Source of the DNA: Phytoseiulus persimilis
Taxonomy: Eukaryota; Arthropoda; Arachnida; Mesostigmata; Phytoseiidae
Direction: 5' to 3'
Length of the DNA: 64,000 nucleotides
NCBI GenBank assembly: GCA_037576195.1
Contig: CM075104.1
Span: 17,066,211 to 17,130,210 of the forward strand
In this document: positions 57,653-64,000 of the stretch, piece after piece
Layout of the letters: each line of letters starts with the position of its first letter
Numbering within the stretch: position 1 is the first letter of the stretch
Translations under genes and position numbers: made by a program
The notes under the pieces: model-generated
Seen by the model: the letters and a program-made list of their open reading frames with translations, nothing else
Told to the model about the DNA's origin: nothing
The model's database searches: none

Positions 57653-60600
57653 GCTTTCAAGAGACCAGCCGGGAGAGCCACTACCGTAGAAGTGTCCACA
57701 AAGAAACGTCAGCGAGAAGGAGTTCGCTCTCCCTAGAAGAAAGTGGTGCAACGAATCCTTCGTCGTATTTTTGGGTCGTACGAAACGAACCCTCGCTGAG
57801 AGCTAAGAGTAGAAGCAGAAGAACAACGAGAAAAGATCGGGATCTTTGGCAGCGGTTTGACCAGAGTGGTGAAAACCGAAACGGGGTACGTGTAAAACGA
57901 AAAAGAAAAAAACTCAGGGGACTCGGAGACGGCAGCCAAGTCGGGGAAAGCGTCGTTCTTCACTGATTGGCACCAAGTCCAACATTTATTGAGTTCATCG
58001 GGAAACCGAGAGAGCGACGGGATCCTCATGGCGCATTTACCCGAGCGCTGGTTAGTCTGATTTCGTGTTCGACCGATTCGGAGGTTCCTGTTCCAAATTC
58101 ACTCGTGAGACGTGAGCTTTGTCTTGACCGCTCTCTGATCTCGGGGCATGAATCGCCGGAGACTGAACTCCCTCGAATTCGTCGCGACGTGATGCAACCT
58201 TTCGATATGGAATGCTTCCAATAATCATGTCAAGTAGTTGCATCACCCGTGATTCATGGCACCTTCTGCGCGATCTTCCCGGAAAGGTCCAGAGCTGCTC
58301 TCTTTGCGTTCTTGGGGCTCGCCGAACACGACGGCAAGTGGCCTATCGCTATTAGATTTGCGATCACTGCTCTTGGTTGTGATCATATGACGACGAGTCG
58401 CATTGCTCGGGGCACACTTGCAGAAGCACCCGCCGCAACAGCCGCGGAGATGACATTGAGCTCACGGATTTGAATATACGTTCGGCGCTGCTTCGGGTCT
58501 ACAGCTTTCGCCGTTCTTGTCGTCACCGCTGTTGGTGCAGGGGCATTTTCCGGAGTCGGGATCGATCCGTACGCTATTAGAACCTCGATCGTTGTTGCCC
58601 ACGCTGTCACCGCGTTAACCGTTGTTTCTGATCGCTGTTTTCTGTTCGAGATGCTTTTTGGCGGCTCTGATTCGTCACGATTGTTGAGCGGACGGACAGC
58701 CGACTAAATTGCCATTACGACCACCATCGCCAGCCATTGAGAGTGAGTTTGTTGGTTGGTGGTCGCGTCGCCGGTCTGTTTGTATGTAGTTAGAGAGTCA
58801 GATCTCTTCACTCGGTTCCCCGCTTCCGAACAAATGATGTTTACAACTCACCTGCAGCCCTGGGAGGGGCTGCTGCCTCCCTCGGAGCGCTCTCTCCCAC
58901 TGGTGTCTTCGGGGCGAATTCCGGAACCCTTGAGGGAATCTATGACCGCGTTGTTCGATTTTTCTGCCCGATTGAGGCGTCGAGGACGCGTGCCGTCTCC
59001 TCTGAGGGATGAGAGTCTCCACCGAGCTCGTTCCCGAAGACCTGTCGGGACGAAACGGAGAAAGTGGCGCCGAAGGCTTCTTGAACCGGAGAGGCAGCAT
59101 ATGTCCTGTTGGGGACGCGGGGAGCGAATCTCTTCGGTCGGGAGTGAGGCCCTGGCGGAGGAAAACCGGAGATGCGGCCACCCACTCTGGTCCAGATCGT
59201 CTGATTGAAGACAAGTGCAGCTGAGAGTTGGTGCGACAAGCGAAAAGCGACGGACGAGCTGAGCCTCAGCGACAATCTCAGTGAGCGGTGTAATTCCGCG
59301 CCGTTTCGTGGGCGTGTTCCTCGTTCTTACTACTTTTCGAGCCCAGATGAATATGGGCGGAATGTCAGGGCTATGAGGATGGCTCGGTCCAGCCGGCATC
59401 ACTATCTGTTCTAAAGTACAACTCGGTAGTGGAAGCTAGCTAACCAGTAAGATGAACTCGATCTTTGGTAGCAGCCTTGCAGGTCGGCGACAACGGGGCG
59501 TGGGTCTCTAGGGCTGGCGTCCCTCACGCGATGATCAAGATGCAGTCGGCCGCTCGCAGTGATCTGCTTCGAATCTCTCCGATTCGATATGTGCTGTCGA
59601 ATTCAGCTTCATGCTGGACCTCTGTCTGACATCGAGCGAGCTCGACCAGCTGCATGTCTTGAACTGCATTGATTTGTCTCCTTCGACAACTCACTGTCTT
59701 TTGCTCGAGCGCTCATCCGGCACGTCGCTGAGGGGCGGATCAACGGGGTCCAGATCAGCCGGAGTCGTTCGAAGCATCTCGCTGTATTTTGCGTGAGCTC
59801 ACAAAGGGCCGACGGATGAGACGCGGATCCGGGGAGCGGTGAAGTTCGAGAACTTCGCACTTGCACAGAATTTTCATGATTCATGGCAATTATGAGCGCG
59901 GCCCGACGTGACTGATGGCAGAGTGATGAGGGCCTGGGCATTGTTTGCGTACAAGGGAGGGGATTCCTTTCGAATCGAGGTCGAATTCTATGAATAGTCC
60001 CAGGATCAGACTCGGCCTTAGATTTGTCGATTCTGGCTGGCGAATTGTCAGCGCTCTCGGCGAGAATGGAGAGAATAGATGGTATGTATGTAGTTTTGTT
60101 CGCTTGCCCTGCTCAGCGAGGAAACGGCTCGGTCTGATGGAGGTCACCGCGTTGCTGCCCTCACGAAAGAGTCCCGATGTCGAAGCGAGTCGTGTCGATT
60201 CCGATCGAGAATCCTCGCGCGTCGAATGGCTGAGCCAAAGCCACTCGAAGCTTTGACCCGTCTACGAACACCCCCGCGAAATAGCCGGCACCTCCGCCGG
60301 ACAAAATATCCGCACACTCCGACTCCCGACAGCCCTGGAATGAAGCCGGGGAGCTCTGGCGGAACAGTTGGGCGACAACGGGAGAGTTGAGCCTCATTGG
60401 CTCCGATCCGTTTAAGAATATCCTTGATCCGTTCTCCTTGGAAGTGTGTGTTCTGCAGCACACTGATCGACCAGCGAGCTAATCATAACCGCTCCAGAGA
60501 CCAAGCGCCAGAACCTCGCTCGCAGCAACAACCAGCTGCAGTGACCGATGCCGAATTCCAGAGCGGTTTGTAGGATACTTTTTTTTTCAAGTGCTCAGCC

Positions 60601-63600
60601 GAGCCCGGCGCTCGCCATATATTTGGCGAGTTGACTAACTGGCACTCAGGTCGACTTACGGCCGGCTGCGTCCAGTAGTGGGGAACAAGGGGCGCTCTTG
60701 CGAGAAAGTTCCTCAAATGATACCGGCAGCGGCTCGTCTCTACCAGCAGAAGAGCAAGCCAGCTGGCTGACTTTAGTGAGAGTCGTTGCAGATGCGGCCC
60801 GCGCCGATCGCAACGCTAACCCACAAATTTCTGGGTTAACCGTTCCCCTGCAGCGGGCTGACCCGAATCCCGCGGCCGGTTCTGGCTCCAGCAGCCGCTG
60901 CGTCGAACACACACACAGACAGCGCCGCAGACACAGATAGGCAGACCCGTCGAGCCAAGACGGCGCAAGCGAAGTCCGACCGAAAGGCGATGCACAACCG
61001 GGAAGTGCTGCTTCGTCTGGCCGTTTGTTTACTAAAAGAATGGCTCAAGACATTGGCGGAACATCTCTTGCCGAAGATTCTTTAATGACGGCAGATGGAC
61101 GAATCGCTGAGAACTAGATGCTAATGAGATAATGAACGAAGCCGAAGAGCTGTGAGCATCGGCATTAGCAAAGACTACCGACCTACTGCAACAACACTTC
61201 CGGGTAGATTCGATCCAGCGTTCAATCTTCGGCAAATCAGAGGGTGTGTTGTCGTTGCAAACTTGTCTCCATCCACCCGAAGCTATCACGACTCCAACGA
61301 CGGCGACGACGACCACCTCCAACGCCACAGTCATCGACGCGGTGCGGCGCCGTTGATGAATCTAGTTAGCGTTGGACCTTGTGATATGGCAGCTCACAGA
61401 AACCTTCTGCAGCATTGTCTCTTGAGTTCTGGACGAAGACAACGGTGCGAGAACGAGCTCCCAAGACCGCGCAAGCTGAAGACACTACAGAAAACTCAAG
61501 CAGAAGACGTCTAATGAGAGTCGAATTGAAGACTCAACTCCTTGAAGCCCTGCTCCCTCGGCCGCTAACTATCAGAGCGGCGAATCGCCCTACCAGATGC
61601 GGTCGGCGGCTGCGAAAGTGCCACTCTCCGGCGAACGTGGTCAGGGAGAATCTCTCACGCCCTTCCGGTGGCTTGTATGCACCATCAAGCTCACCGCTTT
61701 GAGTACGCGCTGTCTGTCCCTGGGTTTTAGTGGCTGAAGAGCCCACGCTAGCCTGCTCGCACAACAAATGATATCAGCGAGAATTCTGGCCATGTTAATG
61801 ACAGCCGCGAGCCTACAGCGGTAGGCGGGAGGATTGACAGAAAGCTGTCGGCCGGGAGCGCGAGTCAGTCAGCGAGAGAGCGTGTTCGCGTTAGCCGGGA
61901 GTGAGCTAATTGTCAAACCACTATTTCGTTCACTCCCTTCGCGGCAAAAACCGTTGCTTGCCCTTTGGCTGTTGACACCCAACTTGCGCCGACTTCCTGC
62001 CGAAGTCCGTGGCCATCACCTTGGACTCAATGCCACTGAAGTCAACCTCGTTCACTCGATTGACTTCGACGGCGGACGGCGCATCAACTTCGTTTGATGC
62101 TCCTTGGCTAGATCATGGGGCTCGCGGTCCGACCCCTTATGCATGGGAGGCGCGATCCTTGGACGTTCTCAGACATGTCTGAAATTCGAAAAGCCATATT
62201 CCGATATCCGACGTTGATTGCGCCGACAGTACCGGCGTTGCCGGCGGCCGCGGCGACTGCCGTATTTGAATAGCGTTCTTCTGGATTGTCAATGTTACCA
62301 GCCGACTCGCTGGCACCATGGCCTCGGGATGCTATTTTTGTTTGGTGTCGTTATGCAGAAGTCGTTATTGGGCTTCATTAAATCCCCTGCTAACGAAAAA
62401 TTTCGTCTCGTATAATTGTTCCCAGGTATGATGGACAGACACAGCAAGTGACCAACCACACCTTGGCAGAATCTTTTCCACATTCGGTCCGCACGCGATT
62501 CCGTTGGAAGTTCTCCCATATATTGGCGTTTGCTCGCGTCGAGCGTGAGAAGAGCCTTGAGTCGCTGTCCTCAATGCATGGGATGGATCCGTAGTTCGGT
62601 TCCATGCGACACGGTAGTGGGTTCTTGGTCGGTCTGTACGATGCTCGCTTGATGGTTAGTCGCGCGCTTCCGTGTCCACAGAACACTATGGTAAACATGA
62701 AGATTTCCAGGACAGCTTTCGGTGCTCGAGCCAGGGACGAGTGGTATCTTCTTCCTATGGAAGTAGATTTGACCTCAGCGCCTCTTGTGTCTATGCGCAG
62801 AAATCCACGCACTTTCTCCATCGGCGTCTCGGCCCGTCTGCTGCCACCGCTGATGATTCTGCCTTGGCTGCAAATCTAACGGTTCTGGTTGTAGCCGTCG
62901 CTGCGCGTCTAGTATGCGATAGAAGGGAGCTTTCATTCGGCGACTGGAGCGGCAAACGCTTCAGCGTCGGCGACCCAGTTGAAGCCGCTCGTTGAAGAAG
63001 CGAAAGTGGGACACATGTGCCCGACGCGCTGCCGAAGACGGATTGTCTGCAGATGAGACTTCCCTCTTTCCCGAGTACCATCGAAAGCGGCCGCCGAAAG
63101 ACTCGACGGCGACGACAAACTAACGGGAAAAGGAACGAGCCGCCGGGGGGCCGACCAAGATGGCTCAGTGGCACAGCTTTCACTTACACAGTACCTGGCC
63201 GCTGGAAATCGGGGAAAGGTCAATACATGAACAGAGAGCTGGCGAGCAAGCGCTCCGCGAGGAAGATTCGATATCGTCTTATTTAGCGGCCGCTACAATG
63301 TAGCGCGTCCCGATGAAGTCGATCGCCTTGCGAGCTAAGCGAACACTGACACGCTTCGTGCCCACGATCGGCTCGCTAACGGCTTGTATATATCTATGAG
63401 TGACAAGCTGACAGATTCTAGATTGCGACTCTCTTCCTCTTCAACAGTAATCTTCGGAGGAAAATGTCCGCGACCGAGTACTACCGGCGACCAACGGCGT
63501 TCCGCAGACAGTGTGTCGACGGAATGTGCTTCAAATATTCTGCATTTCACGCTGATGCTGATGATGACGTCAGTCTACGAAAACAAAACCAAACAAAACA

Positions 63601-64000
63601 GGAAGCGCCTTGAATAAGTAATGGAGGTGTTGGTCGTCATACCGCTGCCGCCAACGTTGCTGCCGTGATTCCGCTGCAATACGCGTCGCTCCAACATATC
63701 TACCGGAGCAAGGTCTGACCAACGCCTCCCGCGTTCTCAGCTACCTGAATTCAATGCAGGGGTGTCAGGCCGTGAACGGGTGACGTTGTCGCGCACTCCA
63801 ATTTATAACACGAGGGAACGTTCAGAGAACGCATGCGCTACCTCCACGAGGGCCGACAACCTCCGGATTGAGTCATGACCTCAGCGAGGGTCCATGACCT
63901 TCACTTCCGCTGACTGTATAGGCTACACTTTACCGGACTACAGTTTGATTGAACCACCGCCCGTGACACCCTCCTCGTGCGCATGAAACCCCAACGAACT
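57653..64000. other. Unresolved, CpG-rich region without a recognised gene
   Basis: Overlapping open frames on both strands occur at 58756-59402 (150 codons plus, 184 and 138 codons minus), 60144-60463 and 62390-63223. None shows a domain I can name. A minus block at 60463-60161 containing GVFVDGSKLRVALAQPFD and a plus block at 57722-57964 with a Lys/Arg-rich tail (VKRKRKKLRG) look protein-like but lack confirmed exon partners. A T-run lies at 60581-60588, and a (CA)n-like stretch at 60908-60918. No RNA gene or mobile-element domain was seen. Confidence 0.4.

Noticed and set aside
59990-60385. Plus-strand two-exon model with donor GTATGT at 60082 and acceptor near 60116
   Set aside because: The frames join, but the intron would be only about 35 bp, well below every accepted intron here, and the second block is Arg/Pro-rich without family signal.
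1-64000. CRISPR arrays, prokaryotic operons, integrated viral or retroelement polymerase domains
   Set aside because: No spaced direct repeats, no Shine-Dalgarno-linked gene strings, and no reverse transcriptase, integrase, transposase or viral polymerase motif could be pointed to on either strand.

Overview
The window looks like nuclear DNA of a small-genome arthropod. The recognisable genes are split into short exons (33 to 726 bp) by GT..AG introns, mostly 75-200 bp long. They carry AATAAA signals, and base composition is near 50% GC with CpG-rich patches. A mesostigmatid or phytoseiid-type mite is my best guess, but this is inference from gene structure and composition and is not proven. 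I saw no operons, plasmid functions or CRISPR.

Four genes can be named with confidence. SRP19 (minus, 16153 to 15148, 4 exons) encodes a signal-recognition-particle subunit. A Piwi-clade Argonaute (plus, 17654 to 21417, 14 exons, 794 aa as modelled) follows about 1.5 kb away in divergent orientation. KXD1 (plus, 22665 to 23366, 3 exons) encodes a KxDL/BORC subunit. LSM11 (minus, 57114 to 54177, 3 exons, 360 aa) encodes a U7 snRNP core protein. The most interesting is the Piwi protein. It keeps the MID pocket residues for the guide RNA 5' phosphate and the glutamate finger, but has replaced the other three residues of the slicer tetrad, so it is predicted to bind piRNA without cutting. A 129-bp inverted repeat (about 95% identical arms, about 577 bp spacer) lies between Piwi and KXD1.

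Layout: 1-15.1 kb holds no gene I can name, only candidate exons, small tandem repeats, a dispersed repeat in two inverted copies and a tRNA-like relic. 15.1-23.5 kb is the gene-dense core. 23.5-27.1 kb holds two plausible unrecognised small genes. 27-42 kb is mostly unresolved, with a few membrane-like exon candidates on the minus strand. 42.1-43.6 kb holds a plausible unrecognised plus-strand gene with a phase-consistent 33-bp microexon. 43.6-54.2 kb is CpG-rich, repeat-studded and without a recognised gene. 54.2-57.7 kb is LSM11 plus the last exons of an unknown plus-strand gene abutting its 5' end. 57.7-64 kb is unresolved.

The named genes belong to separate cell functions (protein targeting, piRNA silencing, lysosome positioning, histone mRNA 3'-end formation). 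I see no sign that they form one functional system. All exon models were read by eye from splice sites, reading phase and family similarity, without any search.
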